Source of the DNA: Anaerolineales bacterium UBA3499
GTDB lineage: Bacteria; Chloroflexota; Anaerolineae; Anaerolineales; UBA11657
Assembly (NCBI GenBank): GCA_002377585.1
Contig: DFQC01000016.1
Span: 1-13,622 of the forward strand
Length of the DNA: 13,622 nucleotides
Direction of reading: 5' to 3'
Both the position numbers and the translations under genes were made by a program. The notes below the pieces were generated by a model that ran no database searches, was not told the origin of the DNA, and saw only the letters and a list, made by a program, of their open reading frames with translations. Every line of letters begins with the position of its first letter. Within the stretch, counting starts at the first letter, position 1. Positions 1-6,946 of the stretch are shown piece by piece.

Positions 1-1009
1 TAGATTGGAGCAGCGTGATATTCCTAATATTGGTGCTAATGAAGCGCTTCTTAGAGTGGTAAGTACTGGAATATGCGGTACAGACATCCGGATATTTAAG
101 GGTGAGCATGCCAAATACCCTCCAGGAACGAATCGGGTACCTGGTCATGAACTTGTTGGAGACATAGTATCTGTAGGAGAAGACGTTAAAGGAGTTTGTG
201 TTGGGCAACGTGTTTTTCTGGCTCCTAACATGGGTTGTGGTCAGTGTAATCAGTGTGTTTCTGGCAACAACAATTTGTGTGCTGATTATGATGCTCCAGG
301 TATTACTTATGACGGATCGTTTGCTGAATACATGCGTATTCCTCCTCAGGCAATTTTGCAGGGTAATCTTATTGAAATCGAAAAAGATTTGGACCCTGCT
401 GTTGCTGCTTTGATTGAGCCATTTGCCTGTGTATTGCGGGGTCAGGATGTGCTAGATATACAGCCGGGCGAAAATGTACTTATTGTTGGAGCCGGACCAA
501 TTGGGGTAATGCATGTGATGATGGCTCGTTTGCGAGGCGCTGCGCATATTATAGTCAGCGAACTGAATCCTGATCGATTAGCACAGGTCAAAGGTTTTGG
601 AGCTGATACGATTGTGAACAGTGCCGAAGATGACTTGCACTCTCTAGTATTTGATAAAACTAAAGGTGTAGGCGCAGATGTTGTCATAGTGGCAGCGCCT
701 TCGCATGAAGCACAAAAGATGGCCTTAGAAGTAGCAGCCATAGGAGGCCGCATCAACTTTTTTGGTGGGTTGCCTAAGAAAAGACCCACTGTGAATTTGG
801 ACTCTAATTTAATACACTATCGAGAACTTCAGGTCACAGGTACAGCAGCCTGTAGTACAAATGACTGTCATAGAGCTGCTCTAATAGCAGGTTCTGGACG
901 TATTGATTTATCTGAGCTCGTGGGTGACCGGTTTGCATTGCGTGATGCTAATGAAGCTTTCAAAATGGCTGAGAAAGGGAAATGTATTAAGGTTGTCCTT
1001 GAACCCTAA
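1..1009 (+). CDS. Zinc-dependent medium-chain alcohol/polyol dehydrogenase, 5' truncated
   Basis: This is a probable NAD(P)-dependent oxidation enzyme of the threonine/sorbitol dehydrogenase type, converting a secondary alcohol or polyol to a ketone in the cytoplasm. The frame is open to the left edge (the codons before position 11 read Arg-Leu), so roughly a dozen N-terminal residues are missing. The TTG at 5 is unlikely to be the true start. Numbering from that TTG, the catalytic zinc ligands are Cys24 (GICGTD), His48-Glu49 (PGHE) and Glu138 (IEP). The structural zinc cysteines are 78, 81, 84 and 92, and the Rossmann motif GAGPIG is at 162-167. All key residues are intact. The gene converges on the ketose 3-epimerase gene, which together with the second zinc dehydrogenase at 3057-4100 suggests sugar or polyol catabolism. 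The substrate cannot be read from the sequence. Confidence 0.9.
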   Translation, partial: RLEQRDIPNIGANEALLRVVSTGICGTDIRIFKGEHAKYPPGTNRVPGHELVGDIVSVGEDVKGVCVGQRVFLAPNMGCGQCNQCVSGNNNLCADYDAPGITYDGSFAEYMRIPPQAILQGNLIEIEKDLDPAVAALIEPFACVLRGQDVLDIQPGENVLIVGAGPIGVMHVMMARLRGAAHIIVSELNPDRLAQVKGFGADTIVNSAEDDLHSLVFDKTKGVGADVVIVAAPSHEAQKMALEVAAIGGRINFFGGLPKKRPTVNLDSNLIHYRELQVTGTAACSTNDCHRAALIAGSGRIDLSELVGDRFALRDANEAFKMAEKGKCIKVVLEP

Positions 1010-1015
1010 TTGCAG

Positions 1016-1042
1016 CTGTTCTATTTCCCGTAAATAGCACAG
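1016..1042. terminator. Hairpin between convergent genes, possible bidirectional terminator
   Basis: The arms at 1016-1026 and 1032-1042 pair over 10 of 11 positions, around a 5-base loop (CCCGT). The hairpin sits in the 51-base gap between two convergent stop codons, where a terminator is expected. There is no T tract on either side, so intrinsic termination would be weak. The structure could instead be a 3' stability hairpin. Confidence 0.4.
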
Positions 1043-1060
1043 TCGATCAGGAAGGACCTA

Positions 1061-1921
1061 TCATTTTAGTATTTTCCGAGTGAAACTTAAGGCTTTACGG
1101 GCTTCTTCGTCTATATCTAGACCTTTAGCCAGATTTCTAAACACCTTGATGTCACGACCAATCTCGCCTCCTGGCATTAGGAACGGTTCCATCACAACAT
1201 ATCCTTGATATTTGATCTTGCGTAAAGCATCTGCCACATCTACCCATGGTATGTGCCCATATCCGGGTGGCATTCGATTGTTTTCACCTATATGGAAATG
1301 GCCTAACCAATCGTTTGCTCTGATAATAGTTTCTTTGAAGAAATCCTCCTCGATATTAATGTGGAATGTGTCCAGCATTATTTTTGCATGTGTACTATCT
1401 ACTGCCTTCACGTAGTCAATTGCTTCTTGGCAGGTATTCATGATGAATTGTTCAAAACGGTTAACTACTTCCATGTTAAATGTCACATTATTGTTCTCAG
1501 CAGCCTTGATTGCCTCTTTCATGCTCATTACACTCCTATCAACAAATGGGCGTTTATCAGCCACGTCGGATGGTAAGGTAGATGGCCATGATCCATATAG
1601 AATTCCTCCCACAGGACCACCACCTAATTTGCCAACAGCATCTGCTATTTGTTGAAGGAACTCTACTCCTGCATTTCGTACAGCACTGTCTTCTGATGAA
1701 ATGTCATACTGAGACTGGAGTCCTACTACGTATGAAAGTTCGATCCCTTTATCATTTGCATGGGACCTCAAGGATTTGAGTTCATCCCTAGTCATGTTTG
1801 CAACAGTACCCGCATTAACCTCTAAGACGTCAAACCCCAAATCGCTAGCTTTGTCGATGAATGGGTGAAAATCTACGTTCCAGTTGTGGACCCAATAAGC
1901 ATAAAAGATGCCGATTTTCAT
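1061..1921 (-). CDS. Ketose 3-epimerase, D-psicose/D-tagatose 3-epimerase family
   Basis: This is a TIM-barrel sugar isomerase/epimerase (AP endonuclease 2-like fold) predicted to interconvert ketoses at C3 using a divalent metal. The 286-residue product matches the usual length and starts like the family (MKIGIFYAYW). The four metal ligands known from Agrobacterium D-psicose 3-epimerase fall at nearly identical positions: Glu151 (MEVVNRFE), Asp184 (MLDTFHIN), His210 (GHFHIGENNR) and Glu245 (VMEPF). Glu157, His187 and Arg216, which line the sugar site in that enzyme, are also present. The ATG has a near-perfect SD, AGGAGGT, at 1926-1932 (complement). A large dyad lies 31-78 bases upstream of the start codon. 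The exact sugar could be psicose, tagatose, ribulose or another ketose. Neighbouring dehydrogenases and an aldolase support a catabolic role. Confidence 0.88.
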   Translation of the reverse strand: MKIGIFYAYWVHNWNVDFHPFIDKASDLGFDVLEVNAGTVANMTRDELKSLRSHANDKGIELSYVVGLQSQYDISSEDSAVRNAGVEFLQQIADAVGKLGGGPVGGILYGSWPSTLPSDVADKRPFVDRSVMSMKEAIKAAENNNVTFNMEVVNRFEQFIMNTCQEAIDYVKAVDSTHAKIMLDTFHINIEEDFFKETIIRANDWLGHFHIGENNRMPPGYGHIPWVDVADALRKIKYQGYVVMEPFLMPGGEIGRDIKVFRNLAKGLDIDEEARKALSFTRKILK

Positions 1922-1951
1922 AATTACCTCCTACTATTCTGATTGAGTGTA

Positions 1952-1999
1952 ACGATGCATGTGTCATAGATTAAAAATCGTCTATGTAGTATGCATCGT
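1952..1999. promoter_or_regulatory. Long inverted repeat upstream of the epimerase gene
   Basis: The outer arms ACGATGCAT (1952-1960) and ATGCATCGT (1991-1999) are perfect reverse complements. The inner arms CATAGA (1965-1970) and TCTATG (1981-1986) pair within the same dyad, and the loop is 10 bases (1971-1980). Fifteen base pairs share one axis. The element lies just 5' of the epimerase SD, so it is either an operator for a dimeric or tetrameric repressor or a leader hairpin. There is no T tract, which argues against a terminator. Confidence 0.55.
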
Positions 2000-2157
2000 G
2001 GCATCAATAATTACAAGACATGGTTCTTTGTGCATTGTTAATACTAAAGCATTGTATTGCGGAACCAATTATAATAATGTCAATATTTTTTAGGGCAACA
2101 ATAAAAATGGTATTATGTAGATTCGTCGCAAACCTAGATTAGGAAACTTCAATAGGA

Positions 2158-2163
2158 TATAAT
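2158..2163 (+). promoter_or_regulatory. Candidate -10 box for the aldolase-dehydrogenase transcript
   Basis: An exact TATAAT lies 115 bases before the aldolase ATG. No good -35 hexamer stands at 16-18 bases upstream, although a CCTA-N3-TAGG dyad occupies 2133-2143 and could bind an activator. In DNA this AT-rich a chance match is quite possible. Confidence 0.25.
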
Positions 2164-2250
2164 CTTTAATTGTGGGTTTGTCGATACGGATTTAGGCTGT
2201 ATTTGTACAATGGCAATGGTATATCAAAAAGGTATCAATCATAAGTTTAG

Positions 2251-2265
2251 ATCACAAATTGTGAT
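2251..2265. promoter_or_regulatory. Palindrome abutting the aldolase ribosome binding site
   Basis: ATCACAA-A-TTGTGAT is a perfect 7-base dyad with a single central base. It ends exactly where the aldolase SD GGAGG (2266-2270) begins, 13 bases before the ATG. A bound repressor or a folded leader here could block transcription or translation. The order of its half-sites is the reverse of a CRP site (TGTGA-N6-TCACA), so it is not a CRP box. Confidence 0.45.
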
Positions 2266-2278
2266 GGAGGTGGAGTAA

Positions 2279-3064
2279 ATGGACTGGGGAATGGCTAACA
2301 GAATAAACCGAATCATAAGACCTGACACCGGAAGGACTTTGATGTTTGCAGTTGACCATGGTTATTTTATGGGACCTACTACAGGCCTAGAAAAATTAGA
2401 TGAAACCGTAACACCTCTGCTACCTTATGCAGATTCTTTGATGTTAACTAGGGGTGCCTTACGTTATTATGTAACTCCAAAAATAGATACTCCGATTATC
2501 TTGAGGGTGTCGGGTGGGACTAGTATATTGAACAAGGACATGCTTCATGAAGGTATTGTCGCTGGAATTGAGGATGCCATTCGACTTAATGTTGCTGCTG
2601 TTGCTTTTTCTATCATGGTTGGGGCAGATTATGAGCGTGATACTTTGCTTGGTTTCACTGAGGTTGTTGATATGGCTGAGCGTTACGGTATACCCACTTT
2701 GGCGGTAACTGCTGTAGGTAAGGAACTTGTTCGAGATGCAAAATATCTTAGTCTTGCATCCCGTATTGCTGCGGAGTTAGGCGCCCGTATAGTAAAGACA
2801 TACTTTTGTGATGGGTTTGAGAAGGTTATTCAGTCCTGTCCTGTTCCCGTAGTGATTGCAGGCGGGAAAAAGATTCCCGAGAGAGAAGCTCTCGACATGG
2901 CTTACAGAGCAGTACAAATAGGCGCGTCTGGGGTAGATATGGGAAGGAACATTTTCCAGGCAGAGTCTCCCATATCTATGGTGCAGGCAGTGCGTTCGAT
3001 AGTACAGGATGACTATAGTGTTGACAAGGCGTTTCAGCTCTACAATGATCTAAAAAATGAGTGA
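2279..3064 (+). CDS. LsrF/DhnA-type class I aldolase or thiolase
   Basis: This is a DeoC/LacD/FbaB-superfamily TIM-barrel enzyme that forms a Schiff base with its substrate. It closely follows E. coli LsrF (3-hydroxy-5-phosphonooxypentane-2,4-dione thiolase) along its length: DWGMANRINRI at the start, VDHGYFMGPTTGLE at 25-38, and VIAGGKKIPEREAL near 192-205. The predicted Schiff-base lysine is Lys173 in IVKTYF, and the phosphate-binding C-terminal loop GASGVDMGRNIFQ spans 215-227. The product is 261 residues, about 30 shorter at the N-terminus than LsrF. An in-frame stop directly precedes the ATG, so no longer form is possible. The SD GGAGG (2266-2270) is 8 bases from the ATG. The 3' end overlaps the next gene by 8 bases. 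No other lsr genes are present, so cleavage of a phosphorylated sugar other than AI-2 is more likely (inference). Confidence 0.85.
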   Translation: MDWGMANRINRIIRPDTGRTLMFAVDHGYFMGPTTGLEKLDETVTPLLPYADSLMLTRGALRYYVTPKIDTPIILRVSGGTSILNKDMLHEGIVAGIEDAIRLNVAAVAFSIMVGADYERDTLLGFTEVVDMAERYGIPTLAVTAVGKELVRDAKYLSLASRIAAELGARIVKTYFCDGFEKVIQSCPVPVVIAGGKKIPEREALDMAYRAVQIGASGVDMGRNIFQAESPISMVQAVRSIVQDDYSVDKAFQLYNDLKNE

Positions 3065-4100
3065 TACTATGCGTGTGGCTATGTATTACCACAACGAAGA
3101 AGTTCGTTTAGAAAACATGACGAAGCCCAAGATTGGTGTTGGCGATCTCATGGTGAAAGTTGCTGCTAGTGGGATTTGCGGTTCTGATTTGATGGAATGG
3201 TATAGGATCAAAAAAGCGCCCTGTGTATTAGGACATGAAGTATCAGGTGAGGTGACTGAAGTGGGTGAGGGCGTAACTAGATTTGATGTAGGAGATAGAG
3301 TTGTTTTTACGCATCATGTTCCTTGTAACGATTGTAGTTATTGCATGCGGGGCGAGCACACCCTTTGTGAGACGATTCATTCAACCTTTTTTGATCCAGG
3401 TGGTTTCGCGGAATATATTCGAGTACCAAAAATCAATTTAGACAAAGGTGGGGTTATTCCGTTGCCTAGTGATGTTTCGTTTGATGTTGCCACTTTTGTT
3501 GAGCCTCTTGGTTGTGTAATAAGAGGTCAAAGGAAGATTGGTATGTACCCTGGCGATAGTGTATTGGTATTGGGCAGCGGTATGGCAGGTTTGCTGAACA
3601 TCAGGCTTGCATCCTCGATGGGTGCCGGGTGTATTGTAGCTACAGATATTCACCCTATACGTATACAGGCTGCACTGGATTCTGGAGCTTATGAAGCTTA
3701 TAATGGTTTGCAAGAAGAAGTAATAGAACGCGCTATTTCAGCAAATAATAACAAGAAGTTTGATCATGTTATAGTATGTGCTCCAGGTGAGAAGATATTT
3801 GAACAGGCTCTATCATCGGTAACACTAGGTGGGAGCATAATGTTATATGCGTTTAGTGCTCCCGAGGTCAAATTTACGTTTAGCTTGCATGATGTATTCA
3901 GCCAGGGAATTACAATTCGTTCTACTTATGGAGCAAGTCCGATGGATCTAATGCAGGCACTTGAACTCCTCCATTACAAAAAAGTTGTGGTCAGTGACCT
4001 GATAACTCATAAACTTGCATTGGAAGATGTAAGTTGGGGCTTTAGGTTAGCATCTGATGGCTCTGAATCTCTTAAAGTGATTATAGAGCCAAACAAGTAA
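3057..4100 (+). CDS. Zinc-dependent medium-chain dehydrogenase, sorbitol/threonine dehydrogenase type
   Basis: This 347-residue protein has a complete zinc alcohol dehydrogenase layout. The GroES-like catalytic domain has catalytic zinc ligands Cys41 (GICGSD), His60-Glu61 (LGHE) and Glu149 (VEP), and structural zinc cysteines 90, 93, 96 and 104. The Rossmann fold has GSGMAG at 173-178 and an acidic residue after strand two (Asp197), which favours NAD over NADP. The ATG at 3057 lies inside the end of the aldolase gene, which suggests translational coupling. A second in-frame ATG (residue 5) just beyond the overlap is an alternative start. The tight pairing with the aldolase implies consecutive steps, the dehydrogenase making the aldolase substrate or consuming a product. 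It is clearly diverged from the dehydrogenase at the left edge, so the two are unlikely to be recent duplicates. The substrate is unknown. Confidence 0.9.
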   Translation: MSDTMRVAMYYHNEEVRLENMTKPKIGVGDLMVKVAASGICGSDLMEWYRIKKAPCVLGHEVSGEVTEVGEGVTRFDVGDRVVFTHHVPCNDCSYCMRGEHTLCETIHSTFFDPGGFAEYIRVPKINLDKGGVIPLPSDVSFDVATFVEPLGCVIRGQRKIGMYPGDSVLVLGSGMAGLLNIRLASSMGAGCIVATDIHPIRIQAALDSGAYEAYNGLQEEVIERAISANNNKKFDHVIVCAPGEKIFEQALSSVTLGGSIMLYAFSAPEVKFTFSLHDVFSQGITIRSTYGASPMDLMQALELLHYKKVVVSDLITHKLALEDVSWGFRLASDGSESLKVIIEPNK

Positions 4101-4236
4101 TTATATATCATAGTATCAGTAAACACACCTAAAGTATTGCGTATAGGGGTTTTCATAAGAGTGTATGGTGATCAGTATATCTAATAACTGACATCAAACT
4201 GATTTCTATTTGATTTGTAAATTTGCTAAGACCAAT

Positions 4237-4857
4237 ATGACTGGATTTTTGATTGAAACAGTTATTATTTCATTGTCAGGTGTGATGGCTCCTGGCGTCT
4301 TGTCTGCTGTGACTATTAATCATGGAATGCGCAACAGTCGGGCTGGTGTCTCTATAGCCATCGGTCACGGTATGGTAGAAGTTCCGCTATTAATACTTAT
4401 ATACTATGGCGTGGGTGCGTTGATGCAGATATCTGGATTTCAGGTGTCAATAGGTGTTTTGGGTGGCGTTTTGATGGGTTGGATGGGTGTGACTATAATT
4501 CGCAGCAGTGGAACTGTTATGGCTCAATCAAATTTGGGGGATTCATCTGTTTGGGCTGGTGTGATGCTGTCTGCTGGAAATCCTTATTTTTTGATTTGGT
4601 GGGCTACTGTTGGATCATCTCTAGTAATTAGATCAGTGGAATATGGTCTTGTAGGAGCTTTGCTGTTTGGGATATGTCATTGGATGTGTGATTTGGTATG
4701 GCTGGGGTTGTTGGCCTTTATTGCACATAGAGCTAGTACAAGTTTTGGAGGTGCTTTTGTGCGTATCATATCGTTGGTAAGCGGCAGTTTCTTATTGATA
4801 ATAGGGTTCAGATTTTTATATCAAGCGCTAAGGACAATGAGTATGAGTTCGCTATGA
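4237..4857 (+). CDS. LysE/RhtB-type amino acid exporter
   Basis: This small integral membrane protein of 206 residues has the length and pattern of LysE-family exporters, with about six hydrophobic segments (near 3-25, 38-62, 68-90, 106-132, 136-163 and 174-197). The first helix carries MAPGV (17-21) where the family usually has SPGP. The glycine-rich second helix has GHGMVE (43-48), and GNPYFLIWW (114-122) matches the conserved Asn-Pro region before helix four. The family exports amino acids or related small molecules by proton antiport. I chose the ATG at 4237 because it puts the first helix directly at the N-terminus. A TTG at 4210 would add nine polar residues. Neither start has a convincing SD. 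The gene converges on the MalY-type gene with only 13 bases between stop codons. The cargo is unknown. Confidence 0.75.
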   Translation: MTGFLIETVIISLSGVMAPGVLSAVTINHGMRNSRAGVSIAIGHGMVEVPLLILIYYGVGALMQISGFQVSIGVLGGVLMGWMGVTIIRSSGTVMAQSNLGDSSVWAGVMLSAGNPYFLIWWATVGSSLVIRSVEYGLVGALLFGICHWMCDLVWLGLLAFIAHRASTSFGGAFVRIISLVSGSFLLIIGFRFLYQALRTMSMSSL

Positions 4858-4870
4858 ATGATTGCAGTCA

Positions 4871-6040
4871 TCATAGTTTGTTTATGGCATTGTGCATGCG
4901 ATTTAAAGCTGTTTCAAGTACCGATTTGGGGCATGCCAGGTTGAGGCGTATAAAACCATCACCACCTGGTCCAAACATAGCTCCATCACTAAAAGCAACT
5001 CTAGCATTTTTCAAGAAGAACGCTTGTGGGTTTGCATCGGGAATGTTGATTTGACTACAATCCAACCACATTAGATATGTAGCTTCTGGGCGGGTAGAAC
5101 GTATATTTGGCATATGTTTATCTATATACTGTAGTACAAAATCGCGATTTTCTTGCAGATACTCTAATAATTGCTGAAGCCAGATATTGCCATGTTGGAA
5201 TGCTGATAAAGCAGCAGTATATCCCATGACGTTGACACCTGGAATAATTCCAGCAGATGCCTCACGTACTTGAAGCATTAGATCTGGATTCTGGATAATT
5301 GCGTATCCACAACTTAATCCAGCCAGATTAAACGTTTTGCTAGGGGCCATTAGTGTAATACATCTAGCGGCTATTTCATCAGAGATTGAGGCTGTCGGAC
5401 AATGTATTTTATTATCTAGTATTAGTTCACAGTGAATCTCATCAGAGCAGATGACAAGATCATTGCTTTCAGCTATTGTTGCTAGCTTGGTTAACTGGTC
5501 TTTGTTATACATTTTTCCTACTGGATTATGAGGGTTACTTAGAAGGAACAGTTTAGTATTTGTGTCGATGCTTTCATCTAATTTAGCGTAATCTATTTCA
5601 TATTCTATATATTCGGTAGTGTCATCACGTATTAATGGTGCATGATTGACCGATTTGTTTTGATTTCTGATTGCATCCATGAAAGGAAAGTAAATAGGTG
5701 GTTGTACCAATACTTCGTCACCTGGATTGCCAAATGCACGACAGCAAGCATTCAGCGCACTTCCAAGACCTGGGAAAAATATTATTTGCTCAGGATATAT
5801 TTTCCAGTTATACAATTTCTGGGTACGTACACAAATCGTGTCAAGGAGCTCAGGAAGTGTGTGTGCTGAATATCCAAATACACCATGCTCTACTCGTTTT
5901 AGAAGATCGTCTTGCACTTCCTTTGCGACGGTAAAATCCATATCTGCTACCCAGAGGGGTATTACGTCTTTATCGTAGGTCTCCCATTTTCCGCTTCCAG
6001 TGCCACGTCTTTCAATTATTTCATCAAAGTTGTACTTCAT
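4871..6040 (-). CDS. MalY/PatB-type PLP-dependent C-S lyase or aminotransferase
   Basis: This 389-residue fold-type I PLP enzyme belongs to the MalY/PatB group, whose members cleave cystathionine or cysteine conjugates by beta-elimination (some act as aminotransferases). The family start is present (FDEIIERRGTGSGKW, then IPLWVADMDF at 27-36). Further motifs are SNPHNPVG (168-175), Asp200 in SDEIHCELIL for the pyridine nitrogen, the Schiff-base Lys235 in APSKTFNLAGL, and Arg365 in FIRLNLACP for the substrate carboxylate. The SD AAGGA (complement of 6049-6053) is 8 bases from the ATG, inside the 14-base gap after the upstream acetyltransferase gene. It is therefore the last gene of a three-gene minus-strand operon. 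Its role beside an acyltransferase and an NSAR-type racemase suggests amino acid metabolism. Lyase and transaminase activities cannot be told apart from the sequence. Confidence 0.88.
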   Translation of the reverse strand: MKYNFDEIIERRGTGSGKWETYDKDVIPLWVADMDFTVAKEVQDDLLKRVEHGVFGYSAHTLPELLDTICVRTQKLYNWKIYPEQIIFFPGLGSALNACCRAFGNPGDEVLVQPPIYFPFMDAIRNQNKSVNHAPLIRDDTTEYIEYEIDYAKLDESIDTNTKLFLLSNPHNPVGKMYNKDQLTKLATIAESNDLVICSDEIHCELILDNKIHCPTASISDEIAARCITLMAPSKTFNLAGLSCGYAIIQNPDLMLQVREASAGIIPGVNVMGYTAALSAFQHGNIWLQQLLEYLQENRDFVLQYIDKHMPNIRSTRPEATYLMWLDCSQINIPDANPQAFFLKNARVAFSDGAMFGPGGDGFIRLNLACPKSVLETALNRMHNAINKL

Positions 6041-6054
6041 ATTTTGGGTCCTTT

Positions 6055-6915
6055 TTATGTTTTTGGATCAGTGATTAGAATGTAATGATGACCCATGTTT
6101 GGTAGTGCATGGCATCCTGATAGTGTATAACCTATATCAAAGGCGGACGTCAGAGCTGATTCAAGAAACTGACGCCAGAGAGACAAATTTGCTTGTTCAG
6201 ATTTTGCTCTGTTGTCTATTTTGTTAGGAAGAGGCACGGCCAATGCGCCATATTTTTCATTAGTTGGTATATATACATTGCAATCCTTGTCAGTCTTAGG
6301 TTCTGATAATATATATAGGTGTTCATGCGACAGAGTATCTTGGTTCTGCCGAGCTATTGCGCGCAAAACTCTCGGGCTTGTCAGGTTCCAATCTACCTGT
6401 AAGCGGTCTGTGGTTAGCCCAATATTAAGGTCATCATCTAGATCACCATATGCGTTCTTGATATATGTTTGTGATATCACACCTAAACTTTCTAAATTAA
6501 ATATAGCATTTACACGCTGTAGAGGGTCGAAAGTCCACGTAATCTTCTCAGTCATACCCTGCGCTAGCACAGCATCTCTTTGGGCCAATTTTAGTTGTAA
6601 TCCAATTCCCTTCCTTCGAAAATTTGGCAGTACGGCCAACTGATGACTACAGTGTTTAGCAACTGTTTGACCATAAGAATCTCTTTCGTGGGCTGGGAAA
6701 CCAAATACAAATCCGACCATGCCATCCAATTCATCTGGTCCATCAGGCAAATATGCAGCCAACAAAATACCCCCATTTTTGGTCAATGTGATGAGTAATG
6801 GATTTGGAGCTACGGCTTCACCAGTACCACCCCATACCGACTTACCCAACCACTGAACTTGTTCGCAGGATGTGTGGTCTAATACTGGCCGAATATCAGC
6901 AATAAATTTTGACAT
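6055..6915 (-). CDS. COG3375-type GNAT acyltransferase
   Basis: This is a cytoplasmic acyl-CoA-dependent N-acyltransferase. From the ATG at 6915 the product has 286 residues and begins with a family-like IRPVLD...VQWLGKSVWGG segment. The acyl-CoA pyrophosphate loop is LPNFRRKGIG (96-105), giving the RxxGxG signature. It is followed by the COG3375 hallmark region around ITWTFDPLQRVNAIFN (125-140), then YIKNAYG and a DDLNIGLTTDRLQVDW stretch near 161-176. A GTG at 6966 would add 17 residues and overlap the SDR gene by 20 bases. I prefer the ATG because the family core starts there; neither start has a clear SD. It is the middle gene of the SDR-GNAT-MalY operon. In Geobacillus a GNAT protein succinylates D-amino acids for an NSAR, and a racemase of that type lies just across the divergent promoter, so amino-acid N-succinylation is a reasonable guess. 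Confidence 0.8.
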   Translation of the reverse strand: MSKFIADIRPVLDHTSCEQVQWLGKSVWGGTGEAVAPNPLLITLTKNGGILLAAYLPDGPDELDGMVGFVFGFPAHERDSYGQTVAKHCSHQLAVLPNFRRKGIGLQLKLAQRDAVLAQGMTEKITWTFDPLQRVNAIFNLESLGVISQTYIKNAYGDLDDDLNIGLTTDRLQVDWNLTSPRVLRAIARQNQDTLSHEHLYILSEPKTDKDCNVYIPTNEKYGALAVPLPNKIDNRAKSEQANLSLWRQFLESALTSAFDIGYTLSGCHALPNMGHHYILITDPKT

Positions 6916-6946
6916 ATTAGTGGCAAATGTTGTTTTGGATAATGTG

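Larger units (their letters stand above)
1922..2278. promoter_or_regulatory. Divergent intergenic regulatory region
   Basis: This 357-base, very AT-rich stretch separates the epimerase gene (minus) from the aldolase gene (plus). I see no credible ORF, tRNA or recognisable riboswitch. It holds a 48-base imperfect palindrome near the epimerase side, a short CCTA-GAT-TAGG dyad (2133-2143), a TATAAT box (2158-2163), and a 15-base palindrome touching the aldolase SD. It must carry the promoters of both flanking transcripts. A regulator gene is not adjacent. Confidence 0.6.

Noticed and set aside
442..789. Minus-strand and alternate-frame open frames within the real genes (for example 442-789, 6212-6643, 10747-11154).
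   Set aside because: They lie wholly inside well-supported genes in another frame, have low-complexity or unlikely protein composition, and show no family motifs.
2051..2083. Exact TTGACA on the minus strand (2078-2083) as a -35 for the epimerase gene.
   Set aside because: The nearest good -10, TACAAT on the minus strand (2051-2056), is 21 bases away, outside the workable spacing range. The TATAAT at 2068-2073 is only 4 bases away.
2279..4100. AI-2 (lsr) degradation operon, suggested by the LsrF-like gene.
   Set aside because: There is no LsrK kinase, LsrG, LsrR or transporter gene, and the partners are zinc dehydrogenases and a ketose epimerase.
4171..4203. TCAGT/ACTGA inverted repeat before the exporter gene as a terminator or operator.
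   Set aside because: The stem is only five pairs with a 10-base loop and there is no T tract, which is too weak in AT-rich DNA.
6470..6481. Perfect 12-base palindrome TGTGATATCACA resembling a regulator site.
   Set aside because: It lies inside the acyltransferase coding region, far from any start codon, and is explained by the codons there.
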